Positions 12,791-25,183 of a stretch of DNA of 64,000 nucleotides are shown here, piece by piece; position 1 is the stretch's first letter, and each line of letters begins with the position of its first letter. The notes beneath the pieces were generated by a model. The model did no database searches. It saw nothing but the letters and a program-made list of their open reading frames with translations, and was not told the origin of the DNA. The translations under genes were made by a program, and so were the position numbers. The DNA is from Adiantum capillus-veneris (lineage: Eukaryota; Streptophyta; Polypodiopsida; Polypodiales; Pteridaceae): assembly GCA_014529385.2 (NCBI GenBank), contig CM043964.1, positions 130,848,920 to 130,912,919 on the forward strand. Direction: 5' to 3'.

Positions 12791-13090
12791 TTTAACTTTT
12801 TGTTGCTAGCCATAAGAGATGACAACATCATACAAATGCCCATCTAAAAATACAAACAAAACACATTGTCCCCCCTCTCTACAACACACATTCGTGCTAA
12901 AGTTTCCTTCTTGAGGAAGGGGATTAGAATGGAGCGAGATTTTTGAGTGAGCTTTTTGATTGAGCTTTGGAGTGAGATTTTTTTAGATATCGCCTAGATG
13001 CTATATTTTACCAAAAACACTTCCTCACAAGGCGATTGGAGCTATTGAAGCGATCTTTTAGGAGAGAGCTTCTTTTAATTTTTATTTATC

Positions 13091-13121
13091 TCCCCCCCCC
13101 CTCCCTGTGTGTGTGTGTGTG

Positions 13122-13211
<90 letters not shown>
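13091..13211. repeat. (GT)n microsatellite
   Basis: A short C run followed by about 110 bp of GT repeats with one GAGC interruption. The flanks (12800-13830) show no gene. Confidence 0.95.
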
Positions 13212-13212
<1 letters not shown>

Positions 13213-13829
13213 TTGTTTTATCATAAATAACAAGACATAATTGAACTTTTACATTCAAAAGGCAACTAGCTTCAGAAAAATAAAAAGATAAGTACAAAAA
13301 CAACTCAGCCTTAGAATTATTTTTGTACAATGTTTGTAAGGATGAGGTCTCATTTTAATATACAAATAGCATATGAACTTTCCAAATAGTATGTGAGTGT
13401 GTAATCCAGTGTAGGACAGCTTGCCAAAGTAAAAAAAAACCTTCCAAGATAAGATAGAGTCCTTACCTGCATCCATCCAAAACAAGACAACATATATGTT
13501 AACCTTGGATGTGTTTTACAGGTATTAATGGACTATACCAGTTATTATCCATGTCCATCTCACAAAAAAAAAAATTAATCCTTTTCAAGCTAAGTCCATA
13601 GTAATTATGTGGACCAATGTTTATAAAAAAAAACCCAAAGTTTTTTAATTTAGAGAAGAATTTTATATCATTCTGATTAGAAGGTCATCACCCCTTCTAA
13701 TCCAAGTGTCTAAATCCCCCCACTTTTATTATCACATTTAATCTTCCTAGATTAATGAAAGCACCATCATATGAAGTTTTAAGAAATAGGTGTTCATTTG
13801 TAAAAATTCCTCTAATAGTTCCAATCCGC

Positions 13830-15722
13830 CATAGGCTAGTTCAATGTTTGTTTTAAGTTGGGTAAAGTTTAGGTCCACCATGTTATCCAAATCCACCGGT
13901 TTGCAAGTCACTTACCTTATAAATCATTATGGTCTACCCAGGTGGCAAGTTGCCCTTGTTGAATCAAGTAAGAACATGAGTCTAACTAAAAGAAGAATCA
14001 TGCTACACAGTTTCCAAATCCTTATGTCAATGAAAGAGGAGATCCTTGCAGTACTTTAGCACGACGATTTCAGTATAACTGAAAGTAGTAGGTCTAGAGA
14101 AAATAATCAAACACCTGTACGCAGCAGGGCCAGGCCTTGTTTTTACCATTAAAAAAACCCATAATGTCCATGTAAATACGGATAAGCAGTAACTCAACCA
14201 GAATTCGGAAACAGTCCCAAAAGTCTCCATGGAATGCAGTTATGGCAACTTCCCATACCATAATAATGTTACATAACACAATGGTAAAAACCCCTTTCTA
14301 CTCAAAAAAGCAACCGTTAATGAGTAAGCAGAAAATGTAAAGTACCATCTTGTTCCCTGGCCATAAAGACATGTTTCAATACAGCAGTAGCGTGCCACCT
14401 AGCCCATTTATCCACAACAAATATTCACTACCAATGTGTAGAGGGTGGAACAACACCACCATATTTCAAGCTCCCATCAATATCCAAAACATAAGGTTTA
14501 TCAAGTCATAGAATAATAACCCATGCAAAAAGGCACAAATAGCATGCCAACCTGCAATCAAATTAGTAAGTACTAGAAAAACTGTTTTGTTTGAACCAGT
14601 TACCAGGGCAGAGCCATAACCAAACCAGTGGTAAGTCACCGAACAGTAGCTAGTAGGTAGGTTTTCCACTTTTTTTGAAAAAAAACAGAGTTTAAAAGCA
14701 AAAGTTTGCTCCATCTCCACCATTCCTGGACTATTTTATAGTTCCAAAAAAACATGCTTGAATGATTCAATTTGACCACATCTCGCACATTTTCCATCTC
14801 CTTTTCCTTTCTTTTGGATGATTTGAGCACTAGGCAACCCTCCCAAAAGCACTCTCTAGTTGAATACTTTATATATGAATGAGCAGTTAGAGTCTCAAAC
14901 CTTGTCATATACTTTGGACCACCATGCTTGTGATTTCCTCATTGACCGTACTTTGTTACATCTGGTATGCATAATAGCATCTTGCATTAGCACTTGATAA
15001 AACTATTTTGTTTTGGCTAGCCACCAGGTAAGTTCATGGTTAGGGAGAGCCCAGTCTCTCTGTCTATCAACAGCAAGAGTGTTCAGAGGTACCTATAAGT
15101 TGTGTATGCAGGTACACAACAAGTTCCAAGCAATCCTCAATCCATGCTGTAGTTTGAATTCCCTCCTGGCTAGCAAAAATATATGGGGGGAGTAGTTAGA
15201 GTCCAATAATTGATTACTGCCTTTCTTATACATAGAAGGGCAGTTTTGCCAAGAAACAAAGTTGGTGGTTTTTTTTAAACGTGACTTTAGACTACATGTT
15301 CCACCCAAGGTAATTCCCTATGTACCTAATCCTCCCATTCTAGATTAGTTTTGAGCAGACTTGTTTGCAAGATTTTATCAAGAATGTGGAGTATCAAACC
15401 CAGTTTTGAGTTTTACACAACTGAAAACAGTTTATCCCAAGAGTTCAATTACCAGGTACCATGAAAGTACACAACAGAAGTGTTTATTGATGCCCAAAGA
15501 CAGGAGGTCCAACCTCTACCAGAGTATCATGCGTTTTAGAAGGCATGATCTTCTGGCCAATGTATGAGTGTGTGAATTTATAAACCCAATACCTCCTTGC
15601 TCTTTCGTTTGTGTGACCAGATCCCAAGCTATAAGAGCAACACTGCTCTTAGTTTTCCCCCAAAGAAACTTCCCAAGACATGAGTTAAACTGGTTTATCT
15701 TAAGTTTGGACCAATCAAACAA
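13830..15722 (-). pseudogene. LINE (L1-type) 3' relic: RT tail and zf-RVT
   Basis: On the minus strand, 15722-15516 encodes the segment typical of plant LINE reverse transcriptases just after the catalytic core: FLWGK, then a tryptophan, then K..GGIGFIN and LLKRM. Further along, about 14795-14720, one frame gives KCARCGQIESFKHVFWN followed by VQEWWRW, the zf-RVT pattern C..C...E...H.FW......W. The catalytic core with its YADD motif is missing; it should lie upstream, where a GA microsatellite now sits. Frameshifts and stops are frequent. The remainder to about 13830 continues with low-quality frames. Confidence 0.7.
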
Positions 15723-15795
15723 TGGGATGAAATATAGTAGGTATGGAATGAGTATTGCTTGAATAATTTGAATTCTAACATGAAATCCGTATTCT

Positions 15796-15898
<103 letters not shown>

Positions 15899-16031
15899 CT
15901 AAGGCTACCAAGCGTGATGGAAAGCTTTCCATTGGAAGACAAATATTGGCTACCCATGACCCAGATGCCTCTATAGACCCCATTGACAAAACAATAGAGG
16001 TCAAGAATGTGAACTGCGAGATCCACTCCCC

Positions 16032-16700
16032 TTGGAAGAGGCTCCACAAACGGGAGATAAGTGGTCTTCTTTCCACCAACAACAACAAGCACAACAACCT
16101 TTTGTAATAGTTTCTGAGAATGATGTTGCTATAGATGCCACACGTGTGAATCCTACGTATCTACCAAGGTCAAGATATTACTTTCAACATGATGATCGCA
16201 TTGGGCCTCCTACTGAAAGAAGTAATAAATGTAGAGACTTTGAGCATGATGCGTGGACATAACCTCGCCCAAAATTTTGATATGATGACACGCCGAGAGA
16301 TGATTATCACGGGTGTAGAAATGAGAGACATTATGAGTCATCACAATCTACTTTCGTTCCAAAGCACTTGATGATGCATAGTCACATGATAAGTTTCTAG
16401 AAAGCCAAGCAGAGGATTTAGTAAGGAAAAGAGCACTTCCTCTTGAACGAACAAGACCTTCAAGAAAATGTGAGTTTAGGGAAACCCCACCTTTGAAGGT
16501 TGAGGTTGTTGATGAATCTAAGAGCAATGAGGCTGAGAAGAGGTCAAAGAAAATATATGCTGACAACAATAAAAAAAGAACAGAGAGAGGATTTCCTGAT
16601 GTGAATTTGTCATAGAAAGAGAGGGATCGCTACCATGAAAGGACTTCAAAGCTAGAGAGGGATCTCGGGATGGACTCGAAGTCTTCCCAAGGTAGAGTTA
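16032..16700 (+). pseudogene. Unidentified decayed gene fragment, charged protein
   Basis: From the ATG at 16032 a frame reads a protein-like, hydrophilic sequence (Q-rich start, then SRYYFQHDDRIGPPTERSNK). It continues through a TAA and a TGA to about 16390, where the reading moves to another frame and continues with RALPLERTRPSRK, KVEVVDESKSNEAEKRSKK and ERTSKLERDL, with one more TAG near 16612. The two stops in the first part are one C-to-T step from CAA and CGA. It looks like a processed or exonic piece of a basic nuclear-type protein, but I cannot name a family. Confidence 0.4.
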
Positions 16701-16875
16701 ACCTGTGATGCAACTTTAAGTACACTGGAGAGATGGGGATCAAGGACCAACATGGTTTGATGGATTGTGGTGGCTATGGACAAATAAAATCATGACACGC
16801 TTGAAGAACTAAAGGCATGGTCACATGTACTGTAGTGATAATAATTGAGCAAATTATGCCTTACTGCCATTAATT

Positions 16876-17104
16876 TGTTGGAATTAGGGTTGCACAAAAA
16901 CACACACAACTTGGAGAAGACGAAGGAAGCTCAAGGCACAAAACAAAGAGTGTATTACTTAGTGCGCAATGGAAAGATGAGTTAGCCCTAGAGTGATGGT
17001 CATATATACAATGCACGGGGAGAAAAACCTCCTAGTGAGGAAAAAAATGTGCCGACGGTCCTAAGTGTGTTCACACACATCACTACCACATGTATATGGT
17101 AACA
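16876..17104 (-). mobile_element. 3' LTR of copia A
   Basis: 229 bp beginning TGTTGGAATTAGGG and ending GGTAACA on the plus strand, so TG...CA on the minus strand with TGTT/AACA inverted ends. It is the reverse complement of the LTR at 41070-41296 (same family, clearly diverged). It includes a TATATATGA-like promoter region. A polypurine tract lies next to it at 17105-17116. Confidence 0.85.
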
Positions 17105-17116
17105 ATTCCCCCTTGG
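17105..17116 (-). other. Polypurine tract of copia A
   Basis: The minus strand reads CCCAAGGGGGAAT immediately before the LTR start TGTTACC. Confidence 0.7.
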
Positions 17117-17181
17117 GAGTGATGCGGTGAACAAGAGTTGGTACATAGAGTATAGGAAAGTGCCATGCCCTAAGGACATGA

Positions 17182-19030
17182 TCAGTCCACAAAGGGGAGT
17201 AAGCCCAAAGCTTTGTAGAAAGCTTTGAACTTCTCACGAGACAATGCCTTTGTGAAAAGATCTGCAAGGTTGTCCTGTGTTGGCACATAAGCCAAGTTGA
17301 TCTCTCCTGTTGAGAGCCTCTCCCTGACAATAGTGGTAATGCACCTCAATGTGCTTTGTGTGAGGATGAAAAACTGGGTTCCTTGTAATTGCCAATGTTC
17401 TCTGTCAGTGTAGATAGTGTTGACAGTGTCCTGTACTCCAACACTCAAATCATCCATAAGGCATCTGAGCCATACACATTCAACCGTAGCCATGAAGACT
17501 GCCATGTACTCAGCCTCACAACTGGAAGTGGCCATAGTAGGTTGCTTCTTGGTCAACCATGATATGCATGAGCTATCAAGCATGAAACAAAAACCACTTG
17601 TGGACACTCGTGTGTCAAAACAACCAGCCCAATCTGAGTCCAAAAAAGCATGTAAATTTGGCGGCAATGATCCCCCCTTGGGATAAACAAGCCAAGATGT
17701 AAAGTGCCACTCAAGTAGCGAAAATCCTCTTGATAGCCTACCAATGCTTAGACTCTGGGCTATACATGAATCTACTAACCTATGAGACTGCAAACTGAAT
17801 ATTCGGCCTCGTGTTACATACATAAATGAGGCATCCAACAACAATTTGGTAAAGAGTGACATCGGTAGGATTACCAACATCATGAAGACTCAATGTCAAA
17901 TCTGTTTCCATGGGAGTGGCTATAGATTTGCAATCCTCAAGTCCAAACTTACATAGCAATGTCTCTATGTAACTTGTCTGACACAAGGCAATACCACCAT
18001 CACACTGCTTAAACTGTATACCCAAGTAATGATGCAACAATACCAAATCTTTCATCTTGAAAGTAGAATTCAAATCAGCCTTAAATTCAGCAATATGTCT
18101 CTCATTTGGTCCAGTAATCAGCAAATCATCCACAAAGAGAACGACAATGAGAAGTACATCAACTTCACGCTTTACATACAATGTGCTTTCTGTTGGGACT
18201 GTTACAAAATCCTTGTTTGACCAGATGAGTGCCAAGCTTCTCATACCAAGCATGAGGAGATTGCTTCAACCCATACAAAGCTTTCTTGCATTTTCACACT
18301 TTATCTTCTTGCCCTTTAATGACAAAACCGCGAGGCTATGATTCATAAACTTCCTCAAATATGTCACAAGAAAGCAAAAACAATGTCTGATTGATGTATA
18401 TCCCAACCAAAATGATATGTCAATGCACATAGAAAATGCACAGTAGTCATTCGACAAGTGGGAGAAAAAGTCTTTTCATAATCTATGCTTTTTTGTTGTG
18501 CATAACCCTTTGCAACAAGTCAAGCCTTATAGCAATCAATCTCACCATCCGGCTTGCATTTCAACTTGTAAACCCACTTTGTACCAATGGCCTTTTTTTC
18601 CAGGGGGGAAATCACATAAAGTCCATGTGTCATTTTCAATAAGTGCATCATATTCAGATTGCATGGCAACCATCCAATTTTTTGAATTCTGTGCTTCATC
18701 AAAAGACAGAGGTTCCTCAACATAATGTAAGCTAGACATAGCCAAGGCATAACAATCTAATGTCATAAGATGCCTGGCGAGAACTTGAATGAGTACGACT
18801 AGACAAAGGTGCATCGAATTTACTGTCACAAAAGTATGCACCAGCCATTTTGGCATACCTCTAGCCTGCTTATTCTCAGCCCTTTCCTCATCAAGTACAT
18901 CATGTACATTTGCATCAGTAATAGGTTGATATGTAACATTTTTAGAAACCCCCATAGGCTGTACATTTGCCTCATTGGAATTTGCATTTGAACTTCCACC
19001 ACTGAAAAGAGGCAACAAAGTGTCATAAAT
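17182..19030 (-). pseudogene. Copia A: reverse transcriptase and RNase H, 5' part missing
   Basis: On the minus strand: a linker and start of RT (19030-18540) with a MQSEYDALIENDTW segment; the RT core at 18253-17780 with the catalytic FVDDLLITG near 18140 and LLHHYLGIQF; then RNase H (17883-17182) with DSDWAGC, SSCEAEYMA and the C-terminal NLADLFTKAL. Gag, protease and integrase are missing; where they should begin, another copia element (B) ends. Stops and at least two frameshifts interrupt the frame. It belongs to the same LTR family as copia C and retains the half that copia C lacks. Confidence 0.85.
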
Positions 19031-19034
19031 ATCC

Positions 19035-19250
19035 CGTGTGAAGGTTGCGGATGCGGAGAGTGCAAGGGAAGGGAAGGAGAGAAGGGGAAGAGAAAGGGAT
19101 GAGAGCAGACTCAGATATTTGGTGGAGCTTGTGAGAGAATACTTCTCACTCTCCTTATTTCCAATATAACCAAAATGAATGTAAGTGGGTGGGCACCCGG
19201 CCACAACCTGGCCATGGGGCCCGAAACCCAACGCTCTCCCACTTGAAGTC
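19035..19250 (-). mobile_element. Copia B polypurine tract and 3' LTR remnant
   Basis: On the minus strand AAGTGGGAGAG (about 19250-19239) is followed by CGTTGGGTTTCGGGCCCC, the common plant pattern of a polypurine tract joined to an LTR start, with TG mutated to CG. The LTR runs toward lower coordinates; its other end is not clear and may merge with the copia A linker region. Confidence 0.5.
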
Positions 19251-19286
19251 CAATGTGGCCCAAGTGGCTAAAGAATGTAGGGGCTA

Positions 19287-21324
19287 CTATGTACAAATGT
19301 ACAGAACCGTGAAGCATGACTGTAGCTTCACCCTACGCCCATCATCTCTATGCAATGTGCAAACTGCTATGAGGCTAGGCTCTTTGTTAGAGCCCGCTGG
19401 GTTTTCATCCGTGTGAACTTTGACTAACTCAATGCGTTTGCTAGACAAAATATTCTGTACCACATGATACCTGACTACTATGTGTTTTGACTTGGAGTGA
19501 AACACAGGGTTCTTTGCTAACACAATCGCACTCTGACTGTCGCAATGTAGCACTAGAGTTTGGTGTATACCAAAAATTTCCCACTATATGAGATAACCAC
19601 ACAGCTTCCTTACTGGAACTAGAAACTGCAACATACTCTGCCTCAGTGGTGGAAGACAAAGTGCAATTCTGGATACATGATCTCCAAGAAAGTGTCACTC
19701 TAGCGAACAAGAAAATGTAGCCAAATGTGGATTGCCTACTTTCCACACCCGAATCAGTGTATCCAACTATGGATGCATCACTGTACCCAAAGCATAAGCA
19801 CTTGCCAGCTAAGTCCTTAACGTATCTCAAGATGTGCTTCACTACTTCCCAATACTTTTTGCCTGGATTTTCCATTAACCCGTTGACCACTCCCACTGCA
19901 TATGCAAGTCTGGCCGTGTGCTAACCATGGTGAACATGAGACTACCAACTGTCAAAGAATACATCTCCTTTGCCATCTCTGCCTTTTCAACATCCGATTT
20001 GGGACAATAATGCTTGCTAAGTTTTTTGTATGTTGTCATTGGGGTACTCAATGCTTTCCCCCCTTGCATATTAAAACATTGCAAGACCTTGTGAATATAC
20101 TCTTCCTGTGAAAGTTTGAGCATACCACGTTTGCGATCTCATTTGATACGCATACCAAGAAAGTACTGATGTGTATCACCCAAATTTTCATAGAAAACTG
20201 CTTGCTTAAGGCATCCTTAAGAAGTGCAATCTCATCTTTTGACTTCTCGGCTATGAGCATGTCATCCATGTACGAAATCAAAATGATGAGGGAACCATCA
20301 TTCAACCTCTTTGTGTACAAGTAGTGATCCTCTTGGCTCCGTTCGTAACCCTCGGATTGAATGTACTTATCAACTTGATGTATCATTGCCTTGAGCCTTG
20401 CTTTAATCCATATAGATCTTGCATGTGTTGGCTTCTCAGGCTTTATCACAAAACTTTTGTTGTTTCATGTAAACATCCTCTTCAAGATCCCCATGAAGAA
20501 ACACTATTTTCACATCCATTTGGACCAATACCAAGTCCTCGATGGTTACTAGACCAAGTACAAGAAGCAATGTAGTCATCTTGACCACTGGAGAAAAGAT
20601 TTCATAGAAATCCATACCTTTTGTTTTCTTGAATCCTTTAGCAACCAATCTAGCCTTATACTTAGGCTCGGGATCATCTCTGATATACTTCTTCTTGTAC
20701 ACCCATTTTCATGGAAATACATGTTTACCCGCAGGTAACTCTGTCGATTCCCAAGTTTCATTTGCTAAAATTGAGTTATACTTAGATTGCATAGCCTCTT
20801 CCCACTTCACCCTCTTTGTAGCAAGTGGGTTCACCGCAATTAATGACTAGCAAGTAGTCTAATCCTGGCTCAAAACGCTCAGGTGCACGAGATGTACGAG
20901 TAAATCTCCGAAGTGCTTTAATGCTAAATTCCTCTCTCTCTAGATCAACATGTGTGTGTGTACTAGTGGAAGGTGTATCACTAGCACATCCAACATTCTG
21001 TGTAAGTGGTTGTGAGGTAACATCCTCAAAGCATACTCTACGATACTCAATGTCTTTCACTGGCTTTTTATGCATCTTAGACTCATTGAATATCACCTAT
21101 GAGTTGCATATTTCTTTCTTTGAATCCGAGTGCAAGAGACGATATCCCATCTCTCCGTCTACACCATATCCAATGAAGATGCACTTGTGTGATTTGGGGT
21201 CCAGCTTTTGTGTAAGCGCTTTTGGAACATGTGAGAATGCCTCACACCCAAATATACGTAATTTGTCATAATTGGGCTCTTTGCCTGTCCACATCTCCTG
21301 CAGAACCTTGTACTTTAGTGGTGT
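19287..21324 (-). pseudogene. Copia B: integrase C-terminus, RT and RNase H
   Basis: On the minus strand: the integrase C-terminus (21324-21097) with LRIFGCEAFSHVPK and KCIFIGYG; a linker (21096-20780); RT with KARLVAKGFKKT (about 20650), MDVKIVFLHGDLEEDVYMKQ (about 20500) and the catalytic SYMDDMLIA at about 20270; then RNase H (19900-19300) with GYTDSG, TEAEYVA, and KHIVVRYH followed by VHTDENPA. Several frameshifts are present. The element stops within integrase exactly where the gypsy LTR at 21325 begins, which implies that LTR inserted into, or recombined with, copia B. Confidence 0.85.
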
Positions 21325-22246
21325 TGTTAACTGAGTCAACTCCAGCTAACAGAAGCTGCTAAAGACCGAAGACATATGGATGCACATCGAGGATGAATAC
21401 AAAGAAGCTGTGAAGATTTGAGTCACACATTTTTCACATTTTTCCAAAATGGTCACGTAGTATAAATTCTCGATTTATTTCAAGCCATTGCAATATTTTA
21501 ATGTGTTACGGGCTCAATGGGAGTTCCAAGCTATAAAGAACAGGTCAGTTAGTGTGCCTAGGTTGCAGATCAATAAGTGGTGAAGCCCTAAAGACCTTGG
21601 GTACCCGGACATTGCATATTTTTACACTAGGTATATAAAGCCATGTGTAAAAGAAATTAGGGTTCTCAAGCTCATTTGTTGAGAGCACTCTTTGGTGAGA
21701 GCTCTTGAGGTGTGTGGCTATGGAGTCCTTGAGCTTCTCCTTGCTCATGTGACTTGATTAACACTAATCAATGCTTAATTCTCTTTCACTATGCCTCTCT
21801 CATGTTTCTTATGATTGCCTATGATGCTTTGATTAGCTAGATCATAACTAATTAGTGGTTAATTCGTCTCTAATCTTCTATGATTGCCCTCTCTTGCTTG
21901 TGTGTGCATGTAGGTTTTATTGGAGTGTGGTGCTCGATAGATCTATGTGTGTGTGCTTGCGATTAGTGTGTTGCATGATAGGATTAGTGTTGTGTGCGTC
22001 TTGCAATCGTTAGTGTGTGTGATTGGGTTGATTAGAGGTGAAGAGAAGTGGATGTGGAGATTGCCCATCATTGTGGCTTAGCTCCTCCATAGGCTGAGAA
22101 GCTCACCTCGTAGAGTCAACCATTCGTGTTGCCATGATTAGCTCACTAATCGTGTGAGTGTTTTCATGCCCTAGCCGGGTAGCTCATCCCTCTGGATTGA
22201 TAATTTTGCTGGTCATTGGAGCTATGCAACGATGGGACCTTCAACA
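21325..22246 (+). mobile_element. Ty3/gypsy LTR 1 (922 bp)
   Basis: It starts TGTTAACTGAGTC, ends CCTTCAACA (TGTT/AACA ends), and is followed two bases later by a primer binding site, so it is a 5' LTR on the plus strand. A TATATAAAG box lies near 21631. A close copy in the same orientation occurs at 43899-44754. The LTR abuts the broken integrase of copia B. Confidence 0.8.
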
Positions 22247-22248
22247 TT

Positions 22249-22266
22249 TGGCGCCGCTACCAGGGA
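22249..22266 (+). other. Primer binding site, TGGCGCC type
   Basis: TGGCGCCGCTACCAGGGA resembles the TGGCGCCGTTGCCGGGGA site of plant Athila/Tat gypsy elements, at the correct distance from the LTR end. It identifies LTR 1 as a genuine 5' LTR. Confidence 0.75.
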
Positions 22267-24300
22267 CGATGGCCTACGCTAGTGTAATTGTGGCATAATC
22301 AAATGTGTTTCCTCACTAATTTCACTACTAGTTTCACTTGTGTGTTTATGGTTTTGTGGATTTTGGATGTGTGTGCATGAAGCAATGTGTTCATTTTTCC
22401 CTAATTTGTCACCACATATTTTCAATTGTGTATTTACACACTCTATTTTCACACTAACCCCTTGCTAATTTGACTAATTTTGCTAATTTACACACTAATT
22501 TGCTACGGATTGGAGCTTTCAACCGTCAATCGACCTTCATTGGAAAGGTAATCAAGGTGGTATTCTCAACCTCCCTAGAATCTAAAGATGTGTAGAATTG
22601 TGTAGAGACTCCACCATGATGCAATGTAATGTTGATGCTATATTGTTGCAATGCAATGTTGATGCTATGAAATTTTTGGATTGTTCGTTTTTGTGCCGTC
22701 GTAATGCCGAAATTTTCCAGATTTGGTGACGTATGAATTTTGACAAGTTCAATTGTTGATTGGTGATTGTACCTTGCTAATTGGGTGTCTAATTGCGTTA
22801 GTTGCATGTTTGAATGGTCAATTGCAAGTGTGTGTGCATTCTAATTGAGTGTGTGTAGGCCTAATTTTAAGTATGCGTGCACTATTTTGCCCTTGTTTGT
22901 GCACCTAAAAATCAATGTGTGCTTAATGATTTTTCAATTGTGATGATTTATTTGTGTTGTGCTCATGTCCAACTAGAGATTTGTGAAATCACATTGCAAT
23001 TTCGACAAGATGAACCCTTTTGTGTACGCACCTAAAGATTGGTAAAAACTGTCAATTTTATTAGTGTGTGTGGGCCTAAAAAGTGTTTAATGTGCATGAT
23101 CAATTCAATGTTTTGATTGCATATTTGATGTGGGTAATGGTTAATTTGCTATGTTTTTTAGCTCTAAACAGGGATTTACACACTCCAATTGCGTCAAATT
23201 TTGGCCTAATTTTATCGATTTAATTGCTTAGTTTGGATTTTATTAATCAAATTATTTGGCAATTGAATCGATGTGTTTTTTGTGATTTTATTTGGCTACA
23301 CTAATCCTCTATGTGTGGATAAATTTTGGGAATTTTTTGAATAATTTTATGGTAATTTTTTGCTAATTTTTGCATTAATTTTTGCTTTATTTCGTAAAAA
23401 GTTGATATATTTCAATCTTTATGAGATGTTTTGAATGCGTGTTTACGGCTTGATTTCAAGCGCATTTGGGCTTCGTTTGTCAAAGTTTGAGTGTTTTGCT
23501 ATTTCCGAGGGTTAGGTTGTTGATTTTGTCGTAAATTGTATTTTTGGTAAAAACTAGTATTTTTGGTGTGCTTTTACGTGTCAAAAGTGTTCAATTTGAT
23601 TGCCAATGATTTTTAGAGATTTGTAGAAAAATTTGGGAAATTTTTTGAGAATTTTTGGGATTTTCAGATGATTTTTTGGATTTTCGAGTGAATTTTAATG
23701 TTTTTGGCTAACTAAATTTGGCTTTTTCGAGCATTAATAAAATTAAAAATTGAAAGAATTTCTTTTGGCGAGCGCCGGCGGTTGACCTCGAGCTTGGGCA
23801 CATGTCCCGGCAAAGTTCGATGGTTGTGTGGACTCGGCGATCAAAATTTGAGCGGCTTTGGATAAAGCGAATAATTTTGAGCTGTGCCTTTCGGTGCATG
23901 AGCGCTCTCCCATTGTGTTTCTCCTTGTCGGATAGATCTTTACGGTCTCTTGGGATAGTTTCCTATGACATTAAAATACTCTTCTTCTACGACTTCAAAA
24001 TACTCTTCTTCTCTCTCACACTGGCCGACATCTCTCTCTCTCTTTCTCGCTCCGTGTGAAGACACCCCAACACACACTCCTCTCTCTCTCTAACTCCCCT
24101 CTCCCCAAGGTCCCATTATTTGTAACCTCTCTCTTCCCCCTCACTCTAAAAGCGGGCTCATTTACATTCTCTCTCATCCCCCTCTCTCTCTCTAAATCCC
24201 CTCTAGCTCTCACTCTCTCTCCCCGCTGCGGTCTTTAGCGTGACCTCCTCTCTCTCCCTTTTTGTTTAATTTTCACACACACTCACGACGCTGATCTTGT
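22267..24300 (+). other. Long T-rich leader-like region, no gene
   Basis: The plus strand is rich in T and in TGTGTG and TAATTT words from 22267 to 23760. It becomes more GC-rich and then pyrimidine-rich (CTCTCTC runs, 24030-24260). No gag domain can be read. Athila/Tat/Ogre elements carry long untranslated leaders, so this may be that leader, but the join to any downstream gag is not visible. Confidence 0.35.
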
Positions 24301-24535
24301 TTTATTAGTGCTTTGCTGGCCCGCAACACTCTGAAAAGGCCATGATGGCGCAAAGCAAGGGGGCTATTCTACAGCTTCGCTACCACACACACACACATTC
24401 AAGCATGTTGTTAGGCATCGCATCAACTCCACTTGCCAGCATTAATAGCGGGTTACAGCGCTGCAGAACCACCACCCGAACCTCACCATGAAGTCTTTGT
24501 TGACTGCCCGGTCGCCTTCATAGTGCCAAGCCCCC

Positions 24536-24590
24536 CCTCGTCTATATGTAACACGGGGTCCAACTCAAGGGATCAAAGGTGGGAGTGAAA
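24536..24590 (+). repeat. Left copy of a 55-bp inverted repeat
   Basis: Starts CCTCGTCTATATGTAACACG and is an exact reverse complement of 29688-29742. The surrounding sequence does not match beyond the 55 bp. Confidence 0.85.
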
Positions 24591-25005
24591 AGTAGGATCA
24601 AGATTCAATGAGGACCGCGGATTTTTTCGGCGCCGTGCAATTGTAATCTCGACACAAGAAGTAATCTCTGCACAGTCATAACTTTCGGTGGCATGGCACG
24701 GTGCCTTTTATTTGTGCATTGAAGTCAAGCTTAAAGTAGATTCTTTCATTTATGACTCTTGCAAGTATGCTCAACATTCACTCATCCTACTTTAAAGAGT
24801 CTAACTTTCAACCCACATCAAAGTAATGCAAAAACCCACTCTATATGTAATCTCGGCACACTGTGTGTAATCTTGACACTCGCAAAAAAAAAACTACTCT
24901 CTCTCTACCCCTCTCTCGCACACGTGCTCGCACACGCACACAGTAACATTCACACTCACGGACGCAAAGAAGTGTGCTTTTTCATCCAATCACCCTCATT
25001 CACGG

Positions 25006-25110
<105 letters not shown>

Positions 25111-25171
25111 CCATGCACATGTAAAAAGTGGTTGTTTCTCCACGACCACCTTTCTCCAAAAATCTTTATAG

Positions 25172-25183
25172 CTCTGATACCAC
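25172..25183 (-). other. Primer-binding-site-like sequence (tRNA-iMet)
   Basis: The minus strand reads TGGTATCAGAGC. A minus-strand LTR should lie to its right (from about 25185), but neither end of such an LTR nor an internal coding region to the left is recognisable. Probably a truncated relic. Confidence 0.45.

Noticed and set aside
13091-13330. Thr-His repeat protein on the minus strand
   Set aside because: Translation of the GT microsatellite; no other coding signal.
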